Below, piece after piece: positions 17,744 to 25,885 of a DNA stretch of 64,000 bases (the stretch's first letter is position 1; every line of letters starts with the position of its first letter). Origin of the DNA: Streptomyces sp. WZ-12 (GTDB lineage Bacteria > Actinomycetota > Actinomycetes > Streptomycetales > Streptomycetaceae); assembly GCF_028898845.1 (NCBI RefSeq), contig NZ_CP118574.1:3906001-3970000 (forward strand). Reading direction: 5' to 3'. The notes beneath the pieces were generated by a model, which was not told where the DNA came from, made no database searches, and saw nothing but the letters and a program-made list of their open reading frames with translations. The position numbers and the translations under genes were made by a program.

Positions 17744-18987
17744 TGGCACAGCAACAGTCCGCGGGCCGCCCCTCGGACGCCGGGCGCACCGTCCTGACCG
17801 GCGCCCGGATCGCCCGGCCCTCCGGCGTCACCGACGACGGCCGGATCACCATCGAGGGCACCCGGATCACCGCGGTCCACAGCCGGGGCGACGACCTCGG
17901 CCTGCCGCCGGACACCGCGCCCGAGGGGGACGAACGGCCGGCGCCGGCCACCGTCGTCGACCTGACGGGCCACCTCGTCGTCCCGGGCTTCATCGACATG
18001 CACCTGCACGGCGGGGGCGGCGGCTCCTTCTCGTCCGCCGACCCCGAGGAGTGCCTGCGGGTCATCGACACCCACCGCCGGCACGGCACCACGTCGATGG
18101 TGGGCTCCACCGTCACCGGCGACCTGGACGACCTGTCCCGACAGGCCGCCGTGCTGGCCGAGTTGGCGCAGCAGGGCGACCTGGTGGGCGCCCACTTCGA
18201 GGGTCCGTTCATCTCCCCGCACCGCTGCGGCGCCCACCAGCCCGAGCTGCTGCGCGACCCGGACCCCGCCGCCGTGCGCCGGCTGCTCGACGCCGCCCGC
18301 GGCACCGCGGTGATGATGACCGTCGCCCCCGAACTCCCCGGCGGCCTGGACTCGGTGCGGCTGCTCGCCGACGCCGGCGTGATCGCCGCGATCGGCCACA
18401 CCGACTCCTCCTACGAGGCCACCCGCCAGGCCATCGACGCCGGCGCCACCGTCGCCACCCACCTCTTCAACGCGATGCCCGCGCTCGGCCACCGCGCGCC
18501 CGGTCCGGTCGCCGCGCTGCTGGAGGACGACCGGATCACCGTCGAGCTGATCAACGACGGCACCCATCTGCACCCGGCGATCGTGCAGATGGCGGTCCGC
18601 GAGGCCGGCGCCGACCGGGTCGCCTTCATCACCGACGCGATGGGCGCGGCCGGGATGAACGACGGCACGTACTACCTCGGCCCGATGCCGGTCGAGGTCG
18701 CCGACGGCGTCGCCCGGATCAGCCAGGGCCCCACCGCCGGCTCCATCGCGGGCTCCACGCTCACCCTGGACCGGGCCTTCAAACGGGCCGTCACCGTCGA
18801 CGGCCTCCCCGTCGACCAGGCCGTCCAGATGCTGTCGGCGAACCCCGCCCGCCTGTTGGGGATCGCCGGCCGGACCGGCTCCCTGGAGGCCGGCAAGGAC
18901 GCCGACCTGGTGGTGCTGGACGCCGCCCACGACGTGGTGGGCGTGGTGCGGCAGGGCTCCTGGGTGGTCCGCCCGCCGGGCGTCTGA
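17743..18987 (+). CDS. nagA: N-acetylglucosamine-6-phosphate deacetylase
   Basis: This 414-aa amidohydrolase-fold metalloenzyme makes glucosamine-6-phosphate and acetate. Visible motifs are the metal-binding DMHLHGGGG, AHFEGPFISP (metal Glu), AIGHTDSSYEA and THLFNAMPALGHR (His ligands), and FITDAMGAAG with the catalytic Asp. The last 30 residues, with GKDADLVVLD, close the small beta-domain. It is translationally coupled to nagK. A hairpin terminator starts 40 bp after its stop. Its substrate also comes from MurQ action at the left end of the window, and its product is a DasR effector. Confidence 0.95.
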   Translation: MAQQQSAGRPSDAGRTVLTGARIARPSGVTDDGRITIEGTRITAVHSRGDDLGLPPDTAPEGDERPAPATVVDLTGHLVVPGFIDMHLHGGGGGSFSSADPEECLRVIDTHRRHGTTSMVGSTVTGDLDDLSRQAAVLAELAQQGDLVGAHFEGPFISPHRCGAHQPELLRDPDPAAVRRLLDAARGTAVMMTVAPELPGGLDSVRLLADAGVIAAIGHTDSSYEATRQAIDAGATVATHLFNAMPALGHRAPGPVAALLEDDRITVELINDGTHLHPAIVQMAVREAGADRVAFITDAMGAAGMNDGTYYLGPMPVEVADGVARISQGPTAGSIAGSTLTLDRAFKRAVTVDGLPVDQAVQMLSANPARLLGIAGRTGSLEAGKDADLVVLDAAHDVVGVVRQGSWVVRPPGV

Positions 18988-19027
18988 TCTCCCCGGCCAC
19001 CACTGGGGTACCCCTGGTCTCCCCCGG

Positions 19028-19052
19028 CCCGGCCGCCACACCGGCGGCCGGG
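19028..19052 (+). terminator. Terminator after nagKA
   Basis: A perfect 10-bp stem CCCGGCCGCC / GGCGGCCGGG has a 5-nt loop, 40 bp after the nagA stop. There is no T-run, as is usual for this genus. Confidence 0.75.
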
Positions 19053-19193
19053 CGCCACAGGGTGGCCGACCCGGGTCTGGGCCAACGGCCGTTCGCGATG
19101 GCATGATCGCTCGCGCACTTGTCCGTATGCCACCGCGGAGCGCGGTGCCCTCACCCACGGCCGTCCGGCCGGCCTCCTCCCGGAGGGGAGACC

Positions 19194-20123
19194 ATGATCC
19201 TCACGGTCACGCTGAACGCCGCCCTGGACCTCACCTACCGCGTCCCCCGGCTCCGCCCGCACACCACCCACCGCGTCACCGAGGCCACCGAACGCCCGGG
19301 CGGCAAGGGCCTGAACGTCGCCCGGGTGCTGGCCGCGCTCGGCCACCGCACGGTCGCCACCGGCTTCGCGGGCGGCGGCACCGGTGCGGCACTGCGCAAC
19401 CTGCTCGCCCAGGAGACCGCCGTCACCGACGCGCTGGTCCCGGTCGGCGGCGCCACCCGGCGCACCATCGCCGTGGTGGACGCGAGCACCGGCGACACCA
19501 CCCAGCTCAACGAGCCCGGCCCCACCGTCTCCCCCGCTGAGTGGGCCGCGTTCCTCGGCACCTACCGCGAACTCCTGGGCGAGGCACGGGCGGTGGCCCT
19601 CTGCGGCAGCCTGCCGCCCGGCGTCCCGGTGGACGTCTACGCCCGGCTCACCCGCGCCGCCCGCACCGCCGGCGTCCCCGTCCTGCTGGACACCAGCGGC
19701 GAACCGCTCCGCCGCGGCCTGGCCGCCCGCCCCGACCTCGCCAAGCCCAACGCCGACGAGTTGGCCGCCCTCACCGGCAGCACCGAACCGCTGCGCGCCG
19801 CCCGCGCCGCCCGCCGCCGCGGCGCCCATGCGGTGGCCGCCTCGCTCGGCGCGGACGGGATGCTCGCGGTGACCGCCGACGGCGCCTGGCAGGCCGTCCC
19901 GCCCCGCCGGATCGCCGGGAACCCCACCGGCGCCGGCGACTCCGCCGTGGCCGGCCTACTCTCCGGCCTGGTCGAGGAGTTGCCCTGGCCGGACCGGCTG
20001 AGCCGCGCGGTGGCGCTCTCCGCCGCGACCGTACGGGCCCCCGCCGCCGGCGAGTTCGACGCCACGACCTATGCGGAACTCCTGCCGCACGTGGTGGTGA
20101 CGGAACGTCCCGGCGGCGCGTGA
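19194..20123 (+). CDS. PfkB-family hexose kinase (1-phosphofructokinase type)
   Basis: This 309-aa ribokinase-fold kinase belongs to the 1-phosphofructokinase/tagatose-6-phosphate kinase branch. PfkB signature 1 is RPGGKGLNVARVLAALG (34-50). Signature 2 is NPTGAGDSAVAG, with the catalytic Asp near 250. The N-terminal MILTVTLNAALDLTY is typical of FruK-type enzymes. The start at 19194 is supported by GGAGGGGAG 8 bp upstream; the frame is open further upstream without support. It lies downstream of nagKA beyond a terminator, so it probably has its own promoter. The exact phosphosugar substrate cannot be read from sequence. Confidence 0.88.
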   Translation: MILTVTLNAALDLTYRVPRLRPHTTHRVTEATERPGGKGLNVARVLAALGHRTVATGFAGGGTGAALRNLLAQETAVTDALVPVGGATRRTIAVVDASTGDTTQLNEPGPTVSPAEWAAFLGTYRELLGEARAVALCGSLPPGVPVDVYARLTRAARTAGVPVLLDTSGEPLRRGLAARPDLAKPNADELAALTGSTEPLRAARAARRRGAHAVAASLGADGMLAVTADGAWQAVPPRRIAGNPTGAGDSAVAGLLSGLVEELPWPDRLSRAVALSAATVRAPAAGEFDATTYAELLPHVVVTERPGGA

Positions 20124-20152
20124 GGGGCCCGTGCCGACGTCAACGAGGCCCG

Positions 20153-21064
20153 TCAGCCCTTCACGTGCCCGGCCTTCAGCCAGACCTGGTCGAGGTTGAA
20201 GTCGCACTTGTTGTTCTGCTCGCAGGAGATCTTGATGGTGTTCGCCCCCTTGTTGAGCTGTATCCAGGAGAAGGTCCGGGTCCAGCCCTTCGCCCAGTCC
20301 CCGTCCGCCGCGTTCGCGAAGTTGCCCATGTTTATCGCCCGCGGACTGGCGTTCCCGTTGACCGTGAGCGTGGAGTCCGCCGCCTTGCCCGGCACGCCGT
20401 AGCCGATGAAGACGGTGTAGTCCCCGGACTTGGGCACGTCCAGCGTCCAAGTCGCCGACGCACCGGGGTTGTTCATGTTGGTGACGTACGAGCCGCTGGC
20501 GGTCCGGGCGCCGGGGATGTCCTTGGCGGTCGTCGCGCCGCCGTCCAGGCGCAGTGCGCCCGCGTCGTCCTTGGGGAGCTGGCCCGGGGTCGGCTTGGTG
20601 GAGGGGTTGTCGCTGGGCTTGACCGAGTCGCCGGCCGTCGGGCCCGGCTTGTTCGCGGTGTCGTTGGCGGAGTCCTTGGAGTTGGTCAGCATCGCCACGC
20701 CGATGCCTATGCAGACCACCGCGACCACCGCGACCGCGCCGATCAACAGGCCGTTGCGCCCCTTGCGCGGCTCCTGGCCGTACCCGGGGGTCGGGCGGGT
20801 GCGGTCGCCGCCACCGCTGCCGGGCAGCGTCTCCGGGGCCGCGTAGGTCGGGTTCGGCCGGTTGTACGCCGGCGGGCCCTGCTGGTTGCCGTACTGCCGC
20901 TCGCCGACCGCGCGCACCTGGTTGTAGGAGGTCCGCGGGACGCCGGGCTGCCGCGCGGCACCGACGCCCGACCCCGAGCCGCCCTCGCCGCCCTCCGAGC
21001 GGTACAGGTGGGCGAAGGGGTCGTCGTTCTCCGGCGTGTCCGCGCCGTTGTTGCCGGCCGTCAT
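20153..21064 (-). CDS. Membrane-anchored protein with C-terminal CBM35-like domain
   Basis: This 303-aa protein has four parts. A polar, Gly/Pro-rich cytoplasmic N-terminus covers 1-100. One transmembrane helix, LLIGAVAVVAVVCIGIGVAML, lies near 105-125. A Pro/Ser/Thr spacer follows to about 160. The last ~140 residues form a beta-sandwich-like domain with features of carbohydrate-binding family 35: YTVFIGYGVPG, STLTVNGNA, and the terminal FNLDQVWLKAG strand with a nearby Cys pair. It is likely displayed outside the cell and may bind cell-wall or exopolysaccharide sugar. It is separated from the upstream cyclase gene by 252 bp, in which I see no clear terminator or operator. Confidence 0.75.
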   Translation of the reverse strand: MTAGNNGADTPENDDPFAHLYRSEGGEGGSGSGVGAARQPGVPRTSYNQVRAVGERQYGNQQGPPAYNRPNPTYAAPETLPGSGGGDRTRPTPGYGQEPRKGRNGLLIGAVAVVAVVCIGIGVAMLTNSKDSANDTANKPGPTAGDSVKPSDNPSTKPTPGQLPKDDAGALRLDGGATTAKDIPGARTASGSYVTNMNNPGASATWTLDVPKSGDYTVFIGYGVPGKAADSTLTVNGNASPRAINMGNFANAADGDWAKGWTRTFSWIQLNKGANTIKISCEQNNKCDFNLDQVWLKAGHVKG

Positions 21065-21316
21065 TCCGTGTCACTCCCAAGCGGTCTCTACGCGTCTGTG
21101 CGCGTCCGTACACGTTCGCGGGCCGTGCACGCGCCCGGCCTTCTGCGGCCACCCTGGCGCCGCCGCGCCGCATCGGCGCAGCCTACCCCGTCGGAGCAGG
21201 GCCACGCCGTCCCCGTCCACGCACAAGATCACCAAGGCGCGGTGAACGGGCGGTGCCCAGGCAGGACGCGGGCGGTGTGAGATGCGCGGCACCGGGCCGG
21301 CGGGTGGGCCGGGCGG

Positions 21317-23005
21317 TCAGCCCGCCGCCCGGCGGTTGCTCTTGGACCGCCGTTTCTCCACGTACATCCGCTGGTCGGCGGACTCCAGCACCTCCTCGGC
21401 CGTCATCCCGCAGCTCGCCCACCCGATGCCGAAGCTGGCGCCGACCCGGACGGCCCGGCCCTCGACACGGATCGGCGGGATGATCGCGTTCCGCAGCCGG
21501 ACGGCGAGGTCCTGGGCGTCGGCGGTGCCCAACCCGTCGGCCAGCACCACGAATTCGTCGCCGCCGAGCCGGGCGACGGTGTCGCCGTCCCGGACGCCGC
21601 TGGTCAGCCGGCGGGCGACCTCGATCAGCACCGCGTCGCCGGTGTTGTGCCCGAAGCGGTCGTTGATCGACTTGAAGCCGTCGAGGTCGCAGAAGAGCAC
21701 CGCGAGCCCCTTGGCGCCGTCGTCCTCGGCGCCGTCGGCGGGCGCGGAGAGGTGGACGTGGTGGTCGAAGGGGAGCGCACCGCGCGGCGTCGGCCGGGGC
21801 TTCTCGCCCTCGAAGCCGTCGAGCCCGTCGAACGGCTCCCCGTCCCCCGCGAAGCCCAGCGGGGCCCGCGGATCGCCGCCCGCACCGGAGGAGGCGTAGG
21901 CGTCGGCGAGCGCGCTCGGCGGGTGGGCGCACAGCCGGCCCGAGAGCCGGGTCCGCAGCTCGGCGCTGTTGGGCAGGCCGGTCAGCGAGTCGTGACTGGC
22001 CCGGTGCGCGAGTTGGAGCTCGTGCCGCTTGCGCTCCTCGATGTCCTCGACGTGGGTGAGCAGGAAACGGGGGCCGTCGGTGGTGTCGGCGACCACCGAG
22101 TTGCGCAGCGAGACCCAGACGTAGCTGCTGTCCCGGCGCTGCAGCCGCAGCTCGGCGCGGCCGCCCTCGGCCGAGGTGCGCAGCAGCGTGCCGATGTCCT
22201 CGGGGTGGCAGATGTCGGAGAACGACAGCCGGCGCATCCCGGAGGCCGGGCGGCCCAGCAGCCGGCACAGCGCGTCGTTGGTGCGCAGCAGCCGGCCGTG
22301 CTGGTCGCCGCCCATCTCGGCGACGGCCATCCCGCTCGGCGCGTACTCGAACGCCTGCCGGAAGCTCTCCTCGCTTGCCCGCAGGGCCTGTTGCTCGCGC
22401 TCCAGGCGGACCAGGGCGCGTTGCATGTTGGCCCGCAGCCGGGCGTTGCTGATCGCGATGGCGGACTGGAACGCGTACATCTGGAGCGCCTCTCGGCCCC
22501 AGGGGCCGGGGCGCCGTCCGTTGCGCGGCCGGTCCACGGAGATCACGCCGAGCAGCTCGCCCTTGCCGCCGGCGGCGGTGTACATGGGTGCGAAGAGGCG
22601 GTCCATCGGGTGCCACTCGTCGGGGAACCGCGGTGCCGGCCCGGCGGTGTGCCACTGCGGCACGTCGTCGTCATCCAGGACCCAGCCCTCGGTGTACGGG
22701 ATGAAGCACAGCTCGCCCCAGCGCTCCCCCATGGCCAACCGGCGCTCCCAGGAGGCGCGCGAGCCCACCCGCCCGGCCATCAGCGCCTCCGCGCCCGCGC
22801 TGCCGGCCACCGCGGCGACCACGAGGTCGCCGTCCTGCCGCACGAGGTTGACCGCGGCGAGCTCGTAGCCGAGCCCGGCGATCGCCCCGTCGGCGACGGA
22901 CTGCAAGGTGTCCGCAAGGCTGCGGGCGGTGTTCAACTCGGCGACCACTCGGTGTAGCTGCCGCAGGGTCGCAAGACGGACATAGGGCTCCGACTCGGTC
23001 TCCAT
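21317..23005 (-). CDS. cdgB: GAF-PAS-GGDEF diguanylate cyclase (CdgB-like)
   Basis: This 562-aa cytoplasmic enzyme makes c-di-GMP from two GTP. The GAF domain covers about 15-185, PAS/PAC about 195-325, and GGDEF 335-560. The active site RLGGDEFVVL is intact (GGDEF 481-485), and the inhibitory I-site RDGD sits five residues before it (472-475), so product inhibition is expected. A low-complexity insert of about 75 residues (about 359-433) splits the first helix from the first strand of the GGDEF fold. ATG at 23005 is chosen for its GGGAGAG ribosome binding site; 23041 is alternative. S. coelicolor CdgB, a BldD target that controls development, sits at the same locus (from memory). BldD-like sites lie upstream. 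Confidence 0.9.
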   Translation of the reverse strand: METESEPYVRLATLRQLHRVVAELNTARSLADTLQSVADGAIAGLGYELAAVNLVRQDGDLVVAAVAGSAGAEALMAGRVGSRASWERRLAMGERWGELCFIPYTEGWVLDDDDVPQWHTAGPAPRFPDEWHPMDRLFAPMYTAAGGKGELLGVISVDRPRNGRRPGPWGREALQMYAFQSAIAISNARLRANMQRALVRLEREQQALRASEESFRQAFEYAPSGMAVAEMGGDQHGRLLRTNDALCRLLGRPASGMRRLSFSDICHPEDIGTLLRTSAEGGRAELRLQRRDSSYVWVSLRNSVVADTTDGPRFLLTHVEDIEERKRHELQLAHRASHDSLTGLPNSAELRTRLSGRLCAHPPSALADAYASSGAGGDPRAPLGFAGDGEPFDGLDGFEGEKPRPTPRGALPFDHHVHLSAPADGAEDDGAKGLAVLFCDLDGFKSINDRFGHNTGDAVLIEVARRLTSGVRDGDTVARLGGDEFVVLADGLGTADAQDLAVRLRNAIIPPIRVEGRAVRVGASFGIGWASCGMTAEEVLESADQRMYVEKRRSKSNRRAAG

Positions 23006-23069
23006 CGCTCGCTCTCCCTGAGACCTCGACAGCAACTCCACCGGGTTTCTTCGTCGTCCGATTCCTCGC

Positions 23070-23161
23070 TCACTGAATCACAGTGAGCTGTTCACTCGGT
23101 ACACAGGGTCAACAATTAGCGGCTCATGTGACTCAAGTCACAAGGAGTGACGGGTCGTTAC
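23070..23161 (-). promoter_or_regulatory. Cluster of BldD-like palindromes upstream of cdgB
   Basis: Three elements lie 65-156 bp before the cyclase start. They are TCACTGAATCACAGTGA (23070-23086), GTGACTCAAGTCAC (23128-23141) and GTGACGGGTCGTTAC (23147-23161). The last keeps the GTnAC-N5-GTnAC spacing of the BldD consensus as I remember it; the second has the same half-sites with one base fewer. The local GC content drops here, as in promoters. Binding by BldD with c-di-GMP is inferred from the sites and from the known control of this locus in S. coelicolor. Confidence 0.6.
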
Positions 23162-23362
23162 GGACCGCCGACCAGCGCCTCATCCGCGCGCGCAACCGCC
23201 ACCCGGACACCTCCCGAAGGGTTCCTGAACGCAAATTCCAGCCATCCTCGGAACGCCCGCGCGACCCGCCCCGAACGATTCCGCCTCCGCCGCGGGACCT
23301 AGGACGCGGGTGGTCCCGGGGTCCGATGCGCACCCGCGCCGGGCGACGTTAGCGTTCATGGC

Positions 23363-23971
23363 GTGTTCACGAAGACCCCTGCCACCGCCCCGGCCGCCGG
23401 CTCGGCCGCCGCACCCACCGTCGCCCTCGCCTCCGTGCCGGGTGACGGGCCGATCGCGCATGCTGTGGGGGTGAGTGACGACGAGTTCCGTGCCGCACTG
23501 TCCCGCCTCGCCGCCGGCGTGGTGCTGATCACCGCCCACGATCCGGATGCCGGGCCGCGCGGCGAGGACGTCGGCATGACCGCCACGGCATTCCTCTCCG
23601 TGTCCCTCGACCCGCCGCTGGTGATGGTGAGCGTTCGCAACGACTCGCGGATGGACGACCTGCTGGCGCAGCAGCCGCTGTGGGCCGTCTCGGTGCTGTC
23701 CGGCCACCAACGGCAGGTAGCGGCACGTTTCGCGATGAAGGGCCGCATCAGCGACCGACTGCTCTTCCAGGACATTCCATCTGAACGGGGCGAAGCGTCC
23801 GGTGCTCCGCTCATCGGGGGCGCGCTGGCGACGCTGGAGTGCCGGACCGAGCAGCGGGTGGTGGCCGGGGACCACACCCTCGTCATCGGACGCGTCCTGG
23901 CGACGACCGCGTCCGACGAGGACGACGGGCCGCTGGCGTACTTCCGGGGGAAGTACCGGCAGTTGACGTGA
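23363..23971 (+). CDS. Flavin reductase family protein (FMN-binding split barrel)
   Basis: This 202-aa protein belongs to the flavin-reductase-like, FMN-binding split-barrel family that supplies reduced flavin to monooxygenases. The core starts near residue 38 with DEFRAALSRLAAGVVLITA. It then shows GMTATAFLSVSLDPPLVMVSV, the flavin phosphate and ring-binding region, and a final LAYFRGKYRQL. The N-terminal 35 residues are Ala/Pro-rich and may be untranslated, since a GTG at 23471 also fits the core. No partner oxygenase is adjacent. It is divergent from cdgB and convergent with arfB. Confidence 0.85.
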   Translation: MFTKTPATAPAAGSAAAPTVALASVPGDGPIAHAVGVSDDEFRAALSRLAAGVVLITAHDPDAGPRGEDVGMTATAFLSVSLDPPLVMVSVRNDSRMDDLLAQQPLWAVSVLSGHQRQVAARFAMKGRISDRLLFQDIPSERGEASGAPLIGGALATLECRTEQRVVAGDHTLVIGRVLATTASDEDDGPLAYFRGKYRQLT

Positions 23972-24031
23972 GCGGGGGCCGGCCGCGGGTCCGGGCCCGG
24001 CCGTCGGGCCGCCGCCGACCGACCGGCCGGC

Positions 24032-24460
24032 TCAGCCCCAATCGCGGCCGGAGCGGCCCCGCTTGGTGTCGCCGCGCTGCTTCTTCTCGCGCAGCCGACG
24101 CTCGTTGATGCCCCGGGGGATGCGGGTCTTGCGGCGCGGCCTGGGCGGGGGCGCGGTGGCCTCGGCGAGCAGCGCCGCCAGCCGCACCGCCGCGGTCTCG
24201 CGGTTGCGCCACTGGGAGCGGTGGTCGGAGGCGCGCACCGTCAGCACCCCGTCGACCAGCCGGCCGGCCAGCCGCTCCAGCGCCCGCTCCCGCCACACCG
24301 GGGGCAGCGCCTTCGTCCGCGCCAGGTCGAAGCGCAACTCGACCTGGCTGTCACTGGTGTTGACGTGCTGGCCGCCCGGGCCGGAGGAGCGCGAGAACCG
24401 CCAGACCAGCTCGGCCTCCGGGAGGACGACCGAACCTCGGATGACATGGGGCCCGGACAT
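24032..24460 (-). CDS. arfB: Peptidyl-tRNA hydrolase / alternative ribosome-rescue factor ArfB
   Basis: This 142-aa protein frees peptides from ribosomes stalled on mRNA ends. The class I release-factor catalytic loop SSGPGGQHVN has GGQ at 29-31. The C-terminal tail from about residue 110 is highly basic (RRKTRIPRGINERRLREKK), which in ArfB enters the empty mRNA channel. Codon-recognition domains of normal release factors are absent and the length is typical. ATG at 24460 or 24469 is possible; neither has a clear ribosome binding site. It is divergent from terD. Confidence 0.9.
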   Translation of the reverse strand: MSGPHVIRGSVVLPEAELVWRFSRSSGPGGQHVNTSDSQVELRFDLARTKALPPVWRERALERLAGRLVDGVLTVRASDHRSQWRNRETAAVRLAALLAEATAPPPRPRRKTRIPRGINERRLREKKQRGDTKRGRSGRDWG

Positions 24461-24739
24461 GCCCCCCATGATCCCGCGCCCGCGGCCGCCCGTCACCTCG
24501 GTTTCTCGGCCACCGCCGACGGACCCCGCGGCGGGGCCGCGGAGCGCCCCCACCGACCGCACCAGGATCGGGCAAAGAAGGTAAAGAAAGCTGGAACCAG
24601 CCGGTGTCCCCGGGACGTTGAGGTGGATGACGGCGGCCCCGCTTTCGGGCGGGTCCACCGTGAGCATCACCGACACCACCCGCAGCAGCGACCCCACCGG
24701 CCCCAGGTCGGCGCGACCCGAAGAGGAAAGGGACATCCC

Positions 24740-25315
24740 ATGGCTGTAAGCCTGTCCAAGGGCGGCAACGTCTCGCTCACCAAGGAGGCACCGGGCCTGA
24801 CCGCCGTTACGGTCGGCCTCGGTTGGGACGTCCGCACGACCACCGGCACGGACTTCGACCTCGACGCCAGCGCCATAGCGGTCAACGCGACCGGCAAGGT
24901 CCACTCCGACCAGCACTTCATCTTCTTCAACAACACCGCGACGCCGGACCAGTCCATCGTCCACACCGGCGACAACACCACCGGCCAGGGCGAGGGCGAC
25001 GACGAGTCGATCAACGTCAACCTCGCCGCGCTGCCGGCCGAGATCGACAAGATCGTCTTCCCGGTCTCCATCTACGACGCCGAGAACCGCGGACAGAACT
25101 TCGGCCAGGTGCGGAACGCCTTCATCCGCATCGTCAACCAGGCCGGCGGCGCCGAGATCGCGCGCTACGACCTGAGCGAGGACGCCGCCACCGAGACCGC
25201 CATGGTCTTCGGCGAGCTCTACCGCAACGGCGCGGAGTGGAAGTTCCGCGCCGTGGGCCAGGGTTACGCCTCCGGCCTGCGCGGCATCGCGCAGGACTTC
25301 GGCGTCAGCGTCTGA
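24740..25315 (+). CDS. terD: TerD-family stress/tellurium-resistance protein
   Basis: This 191-aa cytoplasmic protein of the TerD/CABP family binds calcium. It has VTVGLGWDVRTTTGTDFDLDAS with the acidic metal-binding run, FFNNTATPDQSIVHTGDN, the DDESINVNL acidic loop and FPVSIYDAENRGQNFGQVRNAFIR. Length and order of motifs are canonical. GAGGAAAGGG gives a strong ribosome binding site. Several TerD paralogues are normal in Streptomyces, where they are linked to development and stress. No other ter genes are adjacent. A terminator follows. Confidence 0.95.
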   Translation: MAVSLSKGGNVSLTKEAPGLTAVTVGLGWDVRTTTGTDFDLDASAIAVNATGKVHSDQHFIFFNNTATPDQSIVHTGDNTTGQGEGDDESINVNLAALPAEIDKIVFPVSIYDAENRGQNFGQVRNAFIRIVNQAGGAEIARYDLSEDAATETAMVFGELYRNGAEWKFRAVGQGYASGLRGIAQDFGVSV

Positions 25316-25357
25316 CGACGACGCCCCAGGGCACGGCCGGATCCGATCCGGTGCCGA

Positions 25358-25386
25358 GGGCCGGCTCCCGCAACGGGGGCCGGCCT
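25358..25386 (+). terminator. Terminator after terD
   Basis: The stem GGCCGGCTCCCG / CGGGGGCCGGCC has a CAA loop, with one G-T pair, starting about 43 bp after the terD stop. It is followed by a T-rich tract (CCTTTTCG). Confidence 0.75.
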
Positions 25387-25492
25387 TCGGCCTTTTCGCG
25401 CCAGGACGCTTCCGCCGAGCCTCCGCGGCGATCCGCCAGCGGCGCCCCGGCACCCCGGCCCGCCCGACCCCGATCCACCGGACAGGCCCTTG

Positions 25493-25780
25493 CTAGGCCG
25501 CCGCGCTGCCCGACCCGTCGGCGCCGGGCGCCGCCTCCGGGGGCGCGGCCAGCACGGCCACCTCGTCCAGCGACAGTCCGAGCGTCCCGGCGAGCGCGGC
25601 GACCGTGAAGAACGCCGGCGTCGGCGCCCGCCCGGTCTCGATCTTCCGCAGCGTCTCCGCGGACAGCCCGGCCACCGCGGCGACCTCGACCATGCTCCGC
25701 TCGCCGCGCGCCGCCCGCAGCAGCGCGCCCAGCCGCTCGCCGCGCTCGCGTTCCCAAGGGGTCAATGGAGTCCGCACCAT
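25493..25780 (-). CDS. XRE-family helix-turn-helix regulator
   Basis: This 95-aa DNA-binding protein has one Cro/C1-type HTH. The helices are visible as RLGALLRAARGERSMVEVAAVAGLSAETLRKIETGRAPTP (about 15-54, quoted here only as its two halves RLGALLRAARGERSMVEV and AAVAGLSAETLRKIETG), with a third helix at FFTVAALAGTLGLSLDEV. A short Ala/Gly tail follows, without a sensor domain. It is divergent from map across 105 bp that hold three 14-bp-spaced TACCGGTA-type sites, which it most likely binds to repress itself and possibly map. Its ligand, if any, is unknown. Confidence 0.88.
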   Translation of the reverse strand: MVRTPLTPWERERGERLGALLRAARGERSMVEVAAVAGLSAETLRKIETGRAPTPAFFTVAALAGTLGLSLDEVAVLAAPPEAAPGADGSGSAAA

Positions 25781-25793
25781 GGTCGTGATACTA

Positions 25794-25827
25794 ATACCGG
25801 TAAACAAATACCGGTAAAGAAATACCG
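25794..25827. promoter_or_regulatory. Three 14-bp-spaced operators between the XRE gene and map
   Basis: ATACCGGTAA at 25794, ATACCGGTAA at 25808 and ATACCG at 25822 recur with a strict 14-bp period; the spacers are AT-rich (ACAA, AGAA). The first two contain the perfect palindrome TACCGGTA. A stretch this AT-rich is unusual for this genome and sits midway between the divergent starts, so it fits a promoter/operator for the XRE protein. Confidence 0.75.
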
Positions 25828-25885
25828 CTCGGTGGTCGAGAGGGACGCGGCCGTGCGCCGGGCGGGCGAGAGGAGAGACCGACCG

